Below the pieces are notes generated by a model. The model was given only the letters and a program-made list of their open reading frames with translations. It was not told the origin of the DNA and made no database searches. DNA of 64,000 nt from Serratia sp. DD3 (GTDB taxonomy: Bacteria > Pseudomonadota > Gammaproteobacteria > Enterobacterales > Enterobacteriaceae). Numbering within the stretch: the first letter of the stretch is position 1; every line of letters starts with the position of its first letter. The translations under genes and the position numbers were made by a program. The stretch lies in the NCBI RefSeq assembly GCF_000496755.2, contig NZ_AYKS02000093.1:27535-91534 (forward strand), in the 5' to 3' direction. Of the stretch, positions 8,785-17,112 are shown piece by piece.

Positions 8785-9764
8785 TGAATTTATCACCCAT
8801 CGCCCAATCGACCTTACTGCTCACTAGCTATTTTGGCAACCTGAGTAGTGAAGATGCCAAACCCCTTACCAATGGAGAATGGGGTCGCTTCGCGCTATGG
8901 TTGAAAAACCAATCGTTATCCCCCGCTGATTTGCTAACCTCAACCGCTAAATCGCTGCTTAATGGCTGGAATGATGCGCAGATAAGTTCTGAGCGCATTT
9001 CACAATTGCTAAACCGCGGTCATAGTTTGGCATTAGCCATGGAGAAGTGGCAAAGAGCAGGCCTTTGGGTCGTTACTCGTTCCGACGCAGAGTACCCGTG
9101 GCGTTTAAAACAACGCTTAAAAAACAGCTGCCCTCCGGTACTCTTTGGGTGTGGTAACCAGTCTCTACTGAATGCCGGGGGCTTGGCCGTTATTGGCTCA
9201 CGAAATGCTCCCACTGCAGACCTCACTTTTACCGAACAAGTGGGGGTTATGGCCGCAACAGAGGGTGTTGCTATTGTATCAGGGGGGGCCCGGGGCGTAG
9301 ATGAAACCGCCATGTTAGCTGCCATGCGCCAGGGCGGTTCGGTGATTGGTATTCTGGCTGATAGTTTACTGAAAACGGCCACCAGTGCTAAATGGCGTAA
9401 CGGGTTAATGAATAACCATCTGGCGCTGATTTCCCCATTTTATCCAGAGGCGAGCTTTAATGCAGGCAATGCCATGATGCGTAATAAATACATCTACTGC
9501 CTGGCGGATAGTGCATTGGTGATCCATGCGGGTAAAAAAGGGGGAACGCTTAATGGCGCCCAAGAAAACCTGAAAAACTGTTGGGTACCCTTGTGGGTCA
9601 AACCAACAGATGACCGTGATGCCGCTAATGGAGACTTAGTGGCCAAAGGGGGGATTGAGTGTGAAACGGATATTCAAAACCTCAATGTTTCAGCTTTATT
9701 ATTAGCACAATCACCCCCAGAGACGGCGCAATCAAAAGAAGATCAAATTGACCTGTTTTCTTAG
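8784..9764 (+). CDS. DprA/SLOG-like DNA-processing protein
   Basis: 326 residues from ATG 8784; a longer frame from 8691 overlaps the helicase and has no ribosome site. The central Rossmann-like domain has DprA hallmarks: LAVIGSRNA, IVSGGARGVD (canonical SGxARGID), AMRQGGSVIGILADSL and NAMMRNKYIYCLAD, then GKKGGTLNGAQENL. DprA proteins bind single-stranded DNA and load RecA during transformation. Stand-alone SLOG-type relatives next to nucleases or helicases are thought to act in conflict systems. Tight coupling to the helicase-PRTase gene suggests a two-protein machine acting on DNA. This is an additional copy by context, not the topA/smf chromosomal dprA, whose usual neighbours are absent here. 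Confidence 0.8.
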   Translation: MNLSPIAQSTLLLTSYFGNLSSEDAKPLTNGEWGRFALWLKNQSLSPADLLTSTAKSLLNGWNDAQISSERISQLLNRGHSLALAMEKWQRAGLWVVTRSDAEYPWRLKQRLKNSCPPVLFGCGNQSLLNAGGLAVIGSRNAPTADLTFTEQVGVMAATEGVAIVSGGARGVDETAMLAAMRQGGSVIGILADSLLKTATSAKWRNGLMNNHLALISPFYPEASFNAGNAMMRNKYIYCLADSALVIHAGKKGGTLNGAQENLKNCWVPLWVKPTDDRDAANGDLVAKGGIECETDIQNLNVSALLLAQSPPETAQSKEDQIDLFS

Positions 9765-10032
9765 TTAAAAATAGCGCGCCGCTCTACAATTCAGCACTAA
9801 GCGCATAGCAAGCAAGCTCCAGAAACCGTCGGAAACTTGTATAGGATGATTGCCCGGCCTATCATACTCTCCTCATCGCCATGCAAGCTGCCACTTGAAT
9901 AGTGGTGGGTATAGGTGTACGTGGTAAATATCCTGCTCATGGTGGTACTGTGTAATCTTGGTACCCTATCAAAGCCAAACGAAGCTACCATGATCGGCAC
10001 CATCACCCCAGCAATAGTGAAAGGATAAGCTG

Positions 10033-11058
10033 ATGCGCTATAGTCCACCGTTTCAACTTACTCATATCATGCTGCGGCGGGTCGCGGAAATCTCTGAATC
10101 CATTGGCCGTTGGTTAGCCGTAAACCAAGACAGGTTGCAACCCGCTCTGCGACGCGAAAATCGTCTCCGTACCATTCAGGCATCGCTGGCAGTAGAACAA
10201 AATACCCTCACACTGGAACAAGTTACGGCTGTGATTGCGGGTAAAACCGTTTTAGGCACACCGAAAGAAATTCAAGAAGTACATAACGCCTTTGCCACTT
10301 ATGAGGCGATGCCCAGTTGGCAAGCCACCAATATTGAGGATTTACTGACCGCGCACCAACAGATGATGTACGGTCTGATTACTGATGCCGGTCAATGGCG
10401 TAACGGTGGTGCCGGAATTTATCGTGGAGAGCGACTGGTGCATATGGCGCCACCCGCTAGCCAAGTCCCCCGACTAATGGACCAGCTATTTGATTGGCTA
10501 GCGACCACCGATGCCCACCCTTTAATTGCCTCATCAGCCTTTCACTACGAATTTGAATTTATCCACCCGTTCAGTGATGGCAATGGTCGTATCGAGCGCT
10601 TATGGCAAACTCTGATATTAAGCCAATGGCAACCGTTACTGGCCTTTTTACCAGTGGAAACAGTCATTAAATCCCGCCAGGATGATTACTATCAGGCATT
10701 TCGTCAGGCCGATGCGCGCAGTGATTGCACTCAATTTATCGAATTTTTACTCAGCGCAATAGCCACCGCACTCGCCACCGAACTACAGCAAGCAATCGAG
10801 ATGGAGCAAGAAACGCGGGTAAAAACGCGGGTAGAAATGCGGGTAGAAACGCGGGTAGAAACCTCAGAGCAAATTTTGGTTCTCTTGCGTGCACAACCGC
10901 AATTATCACTGGCAGAGATTGCACAGCATCTTGGCCGTGCACCCAGTACCATTGAGCGTGCAGTGGCAAAATTAAAACGACAGCATAAACTGACCTACCT
11001 TGGCTCAAAAAAAGACGGACATTGGCAAGTATTAGTGGATACCACCACGAAGCAATAG
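10033..11058 (+). CDS. Fic family protein with C-terminal winged helix
   Basis: 341 residues; ATG 10033 follows AAGGAT. The Fic core motif HPFSDGNGRIER is at residues 178-189, with all catalytic residues present (His, Asp, GNGR, Arg), so AMP or another nucleotide moiety could be transferred to a protein hydroxyl. An N-terminal S51-x3-E55-Q-N resembles the inhibitory helix motif (S/T)xxxE(G/N) of class II Fic proteins. Residues 260-276 are four copies of a (E/K)(T/M)RV repeat encoded by a 12-bp DNA repeat. The C-terminal ~60 residues are a helix-turn-helix (LSLAEIAQHLGRAPSTIERAV). It has no obvious antitoxin neighbour. It may be an autoregulated, self-inhibited AMPylator. Confidence 0.85.
   Translation: MRYSPPFQLTHIMLRRVAEISESIGRWLAVNQDRLQPALRRENRLRTIQASLAVEQNTLTLEQVTAVIAGKTVLGTPKEIQEVHNAFATYEAMPSWQATNIEDLLTAHQQMMYGLITDAGQWRNGGAGIYRGERLVHMAPPASQVPRLMDQLFDWLATTDAHPLIASSAFHYEFEFIHPFSDGNGRIERLWQTLILSQWQPLLAFLPVETVIKSRQDDYYQAFRQADARSDCTQFIEFLLSAIATALATELQQAIEMEQETRVKTRVEMRVETRVETSEQILVLLRAQPQLSLAEIAQHLGRAPSTIERAVAKLKRQHKLTYLGSKKDGHWQVLVDTTTKQ
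10810..10857 (+). repeat. four tandem 12-bp repeats inside the fic gene
   Basis: Four consecutive units of GAAACGCGGGTA (units 2 and 3 differ by one base) plus a partial fifth, encoding ETRV-KTRV-EMRV-ETRV. The unit is a multiple of three, so copy-number change would alter linker length but not frame. Confidence 0.85.
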
Positions 11059-11563
11059 TCTGGTGGCAAGGCCAGATTCAATGCTTCAACCGCGTGGCAG
11101 CATCACCGCGATCCTCAGGCATTCCTCCCTTACACCCATAACGAATCCCACTCTGAGTGGCTTGCTATCACTCCCTGTAGCAACAGTGAAGGCCTGCCCT
11201 CACCATAAATACAGCATGCGCAATGGCCGCCTGTCGTCTCCCTTCTTGGCACACTCGCGCCGACTCTTGCCCGGTGTTTCCAGATGATACGTGTGCTGAT
11301 CCTGTCACCCGGCAAATATTCGATTTACTCAACAAGGGCCGACGTTGTGCTCAAGCTCACTTTATAGCCAGAAAAAGAACTTCAACGTTTCATAATGCAA
11401 CGTTTCATTGAGACAAACGTTACATTGTGCAACGTTTTTTTTACTGTTCGCCAGACAGTATGCAGGACGTATAGTCAACAATACGCAGAGGTGCTGATAC
11501 TCAAATGCACCTATCTTTAACCCATTGTTCAAAATTAAAACCTTCATACGGATAGGAATTAAA
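11059..11563. promoter_or_regulatory. intergenic region with an AACGTT operator array before the DHA kinase gene
   Basis: 505 bp without a convincing gene. At 11383-11436 there are four AACGTT sites at 11384, 11399, 11416 and 11431. They form two pairs, each AACGTT-N9-AACGTT with similar spacers (tcataatgc and acattgtgc), the pairs being 17 bp apart. This regular spacing on one DNA face fits binding sites for a dimeric or tetrameric regulator of the downstream operon. The site ends about 125 bp before ATG 11564. No regulator gene lies nearby. Confidence 0.55.
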
Positions 11564-13186
11564 ATGGCAGACCTAATTTTAAACGCAAAAGAGTCTTTTG
11601 TTCTGGATTCCATCCAAGGCTCACTGTATGCAGCACACAGAGAAAACCTCACATTATTAGACTTTAATAATAATACTAAAGTGGTTGCTCGTAACGACTG
11701 GAACAAAGACAAGGTTGCACTCATTTGTGGTGGTGGTTCAGGCCACGAGCCCGCACACGCCGGTTTTGTCGGCAAAGGGATGTTAACCGCAGCAGTATGT
11801 GGCGACCTGTTTGCTGCCCCCAGTGTAGATGCCGTTCTCAGCGCTATCCTGCATGTAACAGGTGATGCAGGTTGCCTGGTTATCATCAAAAACTATACCG
11901 GTGACCGTCTGAACTTTGGCCTGGCAGTCGAAAAAGCCAAAGAGATGGGGCGTAAAGTTGACCTGATTGTGGTGGGTGATGACATCTCTATCGCCGATAA
12001 TCCTCAACCGCGCGGTATTGCCGGCACACTGTTCGTGCAAAAAGTGGCAGGGTATGTCGCTGAAAATGGCGGCTCGCTAGAACAAGTGAAACAAGCGGCG
12101 ATTGACGCGCATAACAAAACAGCTTCTATTGGCGTCGCACTAACCAGTTGTTCACTGCCAGGGGAAAGCAACGACCGTATCGCGCAAGGAAAGGCAGAAC
12201 TTGGCTTAGGTATTCACGGTGAAGCGGGTATCGAAACCATTGACCTGCCAACCGCACGGGAATTGGTTTCAACCATGGTCAGCAAGCTTATTGCCGCCAA
12301 ACCCCTCACCAATAACGCCATTCTGCTGAATAACTTGGGTGGGCTGTCGCCAATCGAGATGAATATCGTGACGAAAGAAGTCATGGAGTCTGCGCTGGGT
12401 CGGCAGGCGAAATTCATTGTTAGCGGTGCGCTGATGACCGCTATCGATATGAAAGGCTTCTCTATCTCCACCATTCAACTGACGGATGAAATCACTAAAG
12501 CGCTGACTGCGGAAGTAGAAACAGAGTCCTGGCCGGGTGCAGTGGCTCGCCGCGAAATCCCCGTGACCCGTTGTGAAAGCCTGATCGCCAAGAAGGCATT
12601 TGAGCCCTCTCACCACGAAGAAACAGCCCAGGTACTGCGCAAGGTCTGCCAATCGATTATCAATATTGAAGCGGAGCTAAACCACCTGGACTCCATCGTG
12701 GGTGATGGCGATACCGGTTCAACCTTTGCCGCAGGTGCCAGTAAAGTGCTCGCTCAGCTAGAAGCGAATCAGCTTCCACTGCAAGACAAATCGAAGCTAA
12801 TGACCACCATTGCTGATTGCTTGACCTCAGTCATGGGCGGCTCTTCGGGTGTCTTACTTTCCATTATGTTTACCGCCGCAGGCCGTGACCATGAATTGAA
12901 TGGTTCACTGCCAAAAGCTCTGCAAGCCGGTTTGGGCCAGATGATGGCTTACGGCGGGGCGAAACCCGGTGATCGCACCATGATTGACGCGCTACACCCG
13001 GCGTTAGAGGCTTGGGTTAAAGAGGGCTTCTTAACAGCCATTGAAGCGGCGAAAGCAGGTGCGGAATCAACGGTTGAGATGACCAGTGCGAAAGCGGGTC
13101 GCTCATCTTACCTTAATAGTGACAGCCTATCAGGGACTAAAGATCCTGGCGCATATGCTATCGAAATCGTGTTTAGTCAATTCTAA
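11564..13186 (+). CDS. ATP-dependent dihydroxyacetone kinase, single-chain (DAK1-DAK2)
   Basis: 540 residues from ATG 11564 (AGGA upstream); an in-frame ATG at 11525 lacks a ribosome site. The N-terminal DAK1 domain binds the substrate: CGGGSGHEPAHAGFVG, and GIHGEAG with H218, the residue that forms a hemiaminal bond with the ketone. The C-terminal DAK2 domain (from about residue 360) binds ATP-Mg: DSIVGDGDTGSTFAAGA supplies the Mg-binding aspartates, and MGGSSGVLLSI also fits. Domain fusion in one chain marks the ATP-dependent Citrobacter type rather than the PEP-dependent DhaKLM. It phosphorylates dihydroxyacetone or a related short ketose. First gene of an operon with a carrier, a dehydrogenase and a membrane protein. 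Confidence 0.92.
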   Translation: MADLILNAKESFVLDSIQGSLYAAHRENLTLLDFNNNTKVVARNDWNKDKVALICGGGSGHEPAHAGFVGKGMLTAAVCGDLFAAPSVDAVLSAILHVTGDAGCLVIIKNYTGDRLNFGLAVEKAKEMGRKVDLIVVGDDISIADNPQPRGIAGTLFVQKVAGYVAENGGSLEQVKQAAIDAHNKTASIGVALTSCSLPGESNDRIAQGKAELGLGIHGEAGIETIDLPTARELVSTMVSKLIAAKPLTNNAILLNNLGGLSPIEMNIVTKEVMESALGRQAKFIVSGALMTAIDMKGFSISTIQLTDEITKALTAEVETESWPGAVARREIPVTRCESLIAKKAFEPSHHEETAQVLRKVCQSIINIEAELNHLDSIVGDGDTGSTFAAGASKVLAQLEANQLPLQDKSKLMTTIADCLTSVMGGSSGVLLSIMFTAAGRDHELNGSLPKALQAGLGQMMAYGGAKPGDRTMIDALHPALEAWVKEGFLTAIEAAKAGAESTVEMTSAKAGRSSYLNSDSLSGTKDPGAYAIEIVFSQF

Positions 13187-13219
13187 ACATAATTAAAAGA
13201 CACCTCTCCAATAATAGCT

Positions 13220-13247
13220 GCACTCATGTTCCAGGGATAATGAGTGC
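13220..13247 (+). terminator. intra-operon hairpin between kinase and MFS genes
   Basis: GCACTCAT / ATGAGTGC forms a perfect 8-bp stem with a 12-nt loop and no T run after it. It may set relative expression of the kinase and the carrier. Its right arm contains a short ATG frame of nine codons (13240-13269). Confidence 0.4.
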
Positions 13248-13288
13248 TGAAATAAATCAATTTGTTTGAAAATTGATAAGGTGAAAAA

Positions 13289-14587
13289 ATGAAGAACGGA
13301 AATCTAGGAAGATACTTGCAATTCGCACTGGTGATACTTGCAGCAGGTTCTATCTATCCACTTATCTACCTGAAAGCTCAGTATCAAGAAACGATATTGG
13401 AAGTATTTAACATGTCATTAACCCAAATGAACACGATTTATACGGTTCTTGGTTTGGTGTTTATTGTCGGTTATTTTCCAAGTGGTGTACTGAGTGACAA
13501 ATTTTCCGCCAAAAACTTATTAGCACTCTCTTTGCTAGGAACAGCATTGGGTGGTTTCTGGTTTGCTCAAGTGCCAACATATGAGTACGTCGTGGTTATT
13601 TTTGCCATTTGGGGATTTTTCTCCGTCTTCACTTTCTGGAGTTCTCACATGAAAGTGGTGAAAATGCTCTCTTCCGATGATGAGGACGGGCGTTTCTTCG
13701 GTATCCTTGATGGCGGACGTGGCTTGGTAGAAGCCTTGCTGGCAAGTTTGGCCTTGGCAATTTTCACTGTTGTTCTAGGGAGCAGCATTGAAGTTACCGA
13801 TAAGAGAGCCGCGCTAGTCTCCATTGTTTACATGTATTCAACCGTTCTTTTGGTGACGTCGATATTGGTGTTTTTCTTCGTTAAAGATGGCAGCAAAACA
13901 GCCAAGAAAGTAGAAAAAGAGCCGGGCAGCGAAGAGAGTGGAGTTAAGTTTTCTGACCTGGGAAAAGTATTTACCAATAAGTACATCTACCTACACGGCA
14001 TCATCATTTTTGCTGGTTATACCGTGTTCTGGACCAGTTACTACTTTGGTGGGCACCTTCAGTCAAACTTGGGTATGACCCCTATCGGCGTCGGTTCCAT
14101 CATGGTAGCGGTTTTGTGGATGCGTCCTTTTGGCGGCATTATTGGCGGCTTCCTGGCCGACAAAATTGGTAAAGAAGTCACTATTACCTGCTCACTGCTG
14201 GGTGGCTCTGCCTGTCTGATATTAATGGTTTTTTTACCAAAAACACTGCCTAGCATGGCAATTAGTGGATTGGTGATTCTGGCGGGTTTGTTTGTCTACA
14301 TGATCCGTGGCACCTACTGGTCTCTATTGGGTCAATCAAAAATCGATATCGCCATTATGGGTACCGCCATCGGCGCAGTCTCATTTATCGGTTACCTACC
14401 GGATATCATGATCCCACTAATGAACAGTTACCTGTGGGATGTGTTCGGTAATGAAGGGGGTTACCAGGCCTATTTCTTAGTGAGTGCAGTAGTCGGTCTG
14501 TTTGGTGCCGTGATAGCCATGATTTACCGCAGATCACAAATTGCTGACAAAAAAAATGAACAGGCACTGCAAAAAACTGGCGCTTAA
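13289..14587 (+). CDS. MFS transporter of the dihydroxyacetone-kinase operon
   Basis: 432 residues, about 12 membrane helices, with a central charged loop near residues 200-225 (KTAKKVEKEPGSEESG). The motif A-like loop after helix 2 is GVLSDKFSAKN, and it recurs in the second half as GFLADKIGKEV. ATG 13289 follows AAGGTG. It is a major-facilitator carrier of unknown substrate. Position between a dihydroxyacetone kinase and an MDR dehydrogenase suggests import of a polyol, ketose or glycerol-related compound, or export of a toxic intermediate. Not close enough to GlpT/UhpT motifs to name. Confidence 0.85.
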   Translation: MKNGNLGRYLQFALVILAAGSIYPLIYLKAQYQETILEVFNMSLTQMNTIYTVLGLVFIVGYFPSGVLSDKFSAKNLLALSLLGTALGGFWFAQVPTYEYVVVIFAIWGFFSVFTFWSSHMKVVKMLSSDDEDGRFFGILDGGRGLVEALLASLALAIFTVVLGSSIEVTDKRAALVSIVYMYSTVLLVTSILVFFFVKDGSKTAKKVEKEPGSEESGVKFSDLGKVFTNKYIYLHGIIIFAGYTVFWTSYYFGGHLQSNLGMTPIGVGSIMVAVLWMRPFGGIIGGFLADKIGKEVTITCSLLGGSACLILMVFLPKTLPSMAISGLVILAGLFVYMIRGTYWSLLGQSKIDIAIMGTAIGAVSFIGYLPDIMIPLMNSYLWDVFGNEGGYQAYFLVSAVVGLFGAVIAMIYRRSQIADKKNEQALQKTGA

Positions 14588-14649
14588 GCTGAGCCTGTAA
14601 AGAATATGTAATTTAAAAGTAGTTTGACTTTTAATAGACAGGGTGGATT

Positions 14650-14675
14650 CTAAAGTGTTGCCAAGACACTTTTAG
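14650..14675 (+). terminator. intra-operon hairpin between MFS and dehydrogenase genes
   Basis: CTAAAGTGT pairs with ACACTTTTAG (one bulged T) across a 7-nt loop. No downstream T run, so partial termination or an mRNA end-protection role is more likely than full termination. Confidence 0.4.
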
Positions 14676-14734
14676 GGCCTGACTAACAAAACGTGGTTGG
14701 TATTTTATCAACCACCTGAAATAGTAAAGGAATA

Positions 14735-15877
14735 ATGGTTATGTACAACAAAGACAAAAACCGCTTTGAAGTTAAACAAGGCGATAAAACAATGAAAGCA
14801 GTCGTTACCACCGGTAACGGTGGCTACGATAAATTAGTCTATATGGACGTTCCTGTTCCTGTGCTTGATCAAGGCGAAGTACTGGTCAAAGTTTTAGCTG
14901 CCGGTGTCAATAACACCGAAGTCAATACCCGGCTGGGCTGGTACTCATCAAAAGTAACGCAAAGCACCAATACACTCTCAGACGACGACCAAGAGAAGGC
15001 CGAGGCATCTGAAGAAAAAGATGGTGGCTGGAATGAAGAAACCCCCTTCCCATTTATTCAAGGTACCGACTGCTGTGGTGAAGTGGTCGAAGTGAAAGAT
15101 GAGCAGTACAAACACCTGCTCGGCAAGCGTGTTCTCATCAGGCCTTGTATCCGCAGTGAAGGCTGGGACTCGATGGAAAATATCTGGATGGCGTCTGATT
15201 TCGATGGGGCGTTTGCTCAATATGTGAAAATTGAAGCCACAGAAGTATTCCCAGTAGAGTGTGACTGGACAGATGCAGAGCTGGGCTCAATCCCTTGTTC
15301 ATACGGCACATCAGAAAACATGGTTCAGCGCTCAGGGATTAAAGCCGGCGAACGCGTTCTGGTGGCAGGTGCTTCCGGTGGCGTAGGCTCAGCCGTTGTT
15401 CAATTAGCTAAACGCCGTGGTGCCTACGTTATTGGGCTGGCAGAAGGTGAAGCCAAAGTTGACCTGGTGAAATCCTATGGTGCCGATGAAGTCATCGTTT
15501 TTGGCAAAGACACATTCAAAGTGCTTGGCCATAAGTCAGTCGATGTCGTGGTTGATAACGTTGCTGGGCCTAACTTCCCTCAAATGATGAAGGTGCTCAA
15601 GCGCGGTGGTCGATTCGTTTCTTCAGGTGCGATTGCAGGCCCAATCGTTGAACTGGATATGCGCGATTTCTATCTGAAAGACCTGACGCTTATCGGTTGT
15701 ACTTGTTGGGACGAGCCAGTATTCCCGAGCCTCATTTCTGCCATCGAAAATGGTGAAATCAAGCCGGCACTCGCCAAAACCTTCCCGCTAGAGAATATCG
15801 TTGAAGCGCAGCAAGAGTTCGCGCTTAAGAAACACGTGGGTAAATTTGTTCTGATTCCAAATCACGATGATATCTAA
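14735..15877 (+). CDS. zinc-type alcohol dehydrogenase-like (MDR) oxidoreductase
   Basis: 380 residues. It starts with a GroES-like domain (KAVVTTGNGGYDKLVYMDVPVP, VKVLAAGVNNTEVN) and continues with a Rossmann domain whose NAD(P) motif is VAGASGGVGSAVVQLA. The catalytic-zinc ligands of true alcohol dehydrogenases are not clear: where C-G-H is expected there is GVNNTEVN, which points to the quinone oxidoreductase/zeta-crystallin side of the MDR superfamily, although CCGEVVEV follows later. A 20-residue acidic insert (SDDDQEKAEASEEKDGG) interrupts the GroES domain at about residue 86. Start at 14735 follows AAAGGA; a second ATG 18 codons in would also suit the family's usual N-terminus. Likely oxidises or reduces the pathway's ketone or aldehyde. 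Confidence 0.82.
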   Translation: MVMYNKDKNRFEVKQGDKTMKAVVTTGNGGYDKLVYMDVPVPVLDQGEVLVKVLAAGVNNTEVNTRLGWYSSKVTQSTNTLSDDDQEKAEASEEKDGGWNEETPFPFIQGTDCCGEVVEVKDEQYKHLLGKRVLIRPCIRSEGWDSMENIWMASDFDGAFAQYVKIEATEVFPVECDWTDAELGSIPCSYGTSENMVQRSGIKAGERVLVAGASGGVGSAVVQLAKRRGAYVIGLAEGEAKVDLVKSYGADEVIVFGKDTFKVLGHKSVDVVVDNVAGPNFPQMMKVLKRGGRFVSSGAIAGPIVELDMRDFYLKDLTLIGCTCWDEPVFPSLISAIENGEIKPALAKTFPLENIVEAQQEFALKKHVGKFVLIPNHDDI

Positions 15878-16001
15878 CTGACTGGCACGCGCTAAGATAA
15901 AGATAACGCAGTGATCTATACAACGTCATAACTACAATTGGTGCGCTTTACACAGACAGGTAAAGCGCCCGATTTAAAAATTATTGGCAAGGAATATTCC
16001 T

Positions 16002-16832
16002 ATGAAATCTGACAGCATTTTTGAAAGAGTTCACCAAATAAAGCACGCTGAATTAACAAAAGAAAACTGGTTTGAAAAACAACCAGGAAAACAAATGAAG
16101 ATTGGCTCTTGGGAGTTTATGTTAAACCAGCCATCCTCTTCATTCTGGGTATACTTCTTAGGTTTGCTCGTGACCGTTGCGGGTGTCAACTTCCTGGTCA
16201 CCCAAGACGATCAGCTATCAAGATATTGGTGGGGTATCTCACTGGTTCTTTGGGGTGTGGGCGCCATTATTGCAGGCACCAGTTATCAAGCATTAGGCTA
16301 TGAGCTGAAATGCGCCAGACGAGAAACCTGTTCATGGACCACCTGGTGGGAAATTATTTACCTTATTTTCCAACAGTTAAGTATGAATGCCATGACGGTT
16401 GCCATTGCCTATTCATGTACCACCGGGATCTACCTGGAAATACTGATTTGGTACTCAATCGTGGTATCGATCATTTATCCTATTGTTGTTTTGTACGGCG
16501 CATTTAAACCTAAAAAATCGCTGATTACATTTGAATTTATGATACAGGTTTCACTGCCAAGCTTTATTTTGTTCTGTATCCTAAATTTGGTGCGTTACTT
16601 CATGCATGGCCACACCATGGATTTGGTTTTAATGGGTTCATGGGTACTTATCTACCTGTCTTGGTGGGGTTATGATAAATACTACAAAGCTGGCATTACC
16701 GACCTGCTCTGGAAAGGCGGCAAGTGGTTCTCTGAAAACGATGTACTGCACGTTATTTTAGTGATCTGGGGCTTCTATATGCTATTTGTGCTGCCACCGT
16801 TCATTAAAGATTATGCGAGTTTTGTGAATTAA
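16002..16832 (+). CDS. hypothetical multispanning membrane protein
   Basis: 276 residues from ATG 16002, which has AAGGAAT nine bases upstream; the longer TTG start at 15984 would overlap that ribosome site. About 50 N-terminal cytoplasmic residues precede seven or so hydrophobic helices rich in Trp and Tyr (for example QDDQLSRYWWGISLVLWGVG and LSWWGYDKYYKAG). I do not recognise a family. It is the last gene of the dihydroxyacetone-kinase operon, separated by 124 bp from the dehydrogenase, and may be a partner or accessory of transport; that is inference from position only. Confidence 0.7.
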   Translation: MKSDSIFERVHQIKHAELTKENWFEKQPGKQMKIGSWEFMLNQPSSSFWVYFLGLLVTVAGVNFLVTQDDQLSRYWWGISLVLWGVGAIIAGTSYQALGYELKCARRETCSWTTWWEIIYLIFQQLSMNAMTVAIAYSCTTGIYLEILIWYSIVVSIIYPIVVLYGAFKPKKSLITFEFMIQVSLPSFILFCILNLVRYFMHGHTMDLVLMGSWVLIYLSWWGYDKYYKAGITDLLWKGGKWFSENDVLHVILVIWGFYMLFVLPPFIKDYASFVN

Positions 16833-16853
16833 AAAAGCAATCTAAAATCGGGT

Positions 16854-16907
16854 TTAGCCGTCATCAATGATATTTCGACAAAACGGATAATGTTGATTGA
16901 CGGCTAA
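16854..16907 (+). terminator. hairpin after the dihydroxyacetone operon
   Basis: TTAGCCGTCA (16854-16863) and TGACGGCTAA (16898-16907) form a perfect 10-bp stem that can extend further inward with mismatches. No T run follows, but its place right after the last gene suggests an operon end. Confidence 0.5.
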
Positions 16908-17067
16908 TACCAAAAAGGCAATACATTCGCAATTACAATAATTCTGCAGCACGACTTATCCAATCAACTCATATTTTAAGCCTATTTAATCATTCTTGGT
17001 AAATTTACCCAACTAATTAACAATGAGAGTTGTTATTAATTGGCTTTTCAAAAAAACAGGGGAACAT

Positions 17068-17112
17068 ATGAATAATATCTCCAGCAGGAGGACTGGCTCA
17101 TGCAACATTTAA
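17068..17112 (+). CDS. 14-codon leader ORF overlapping the MFS start
   Basis: ATG 17068, preceded by GGGGAAC, encodes MNNISSRRTGSCNI and stops at TAA 17110-17112, ten bases into the next gene in another frame. The AGGAGG that serves the MFS start (17100) lies inside this frame as two tandem AGG arginine codons, which are rare codons in enterobacteria. Translation of the leader would therefore affect initiation of the transporter. No peptide evidence; the role is inferred from arrangement. Confidence 0.4.
   Translation: MNNISSRRTGSCNI

Noticed and set aside
10725..11008. Overlapping frames with repetitive GRNA or RVST peptides in the fic gene
   Set aside because: They are shadows created by the 12-bp repeat in other frames.
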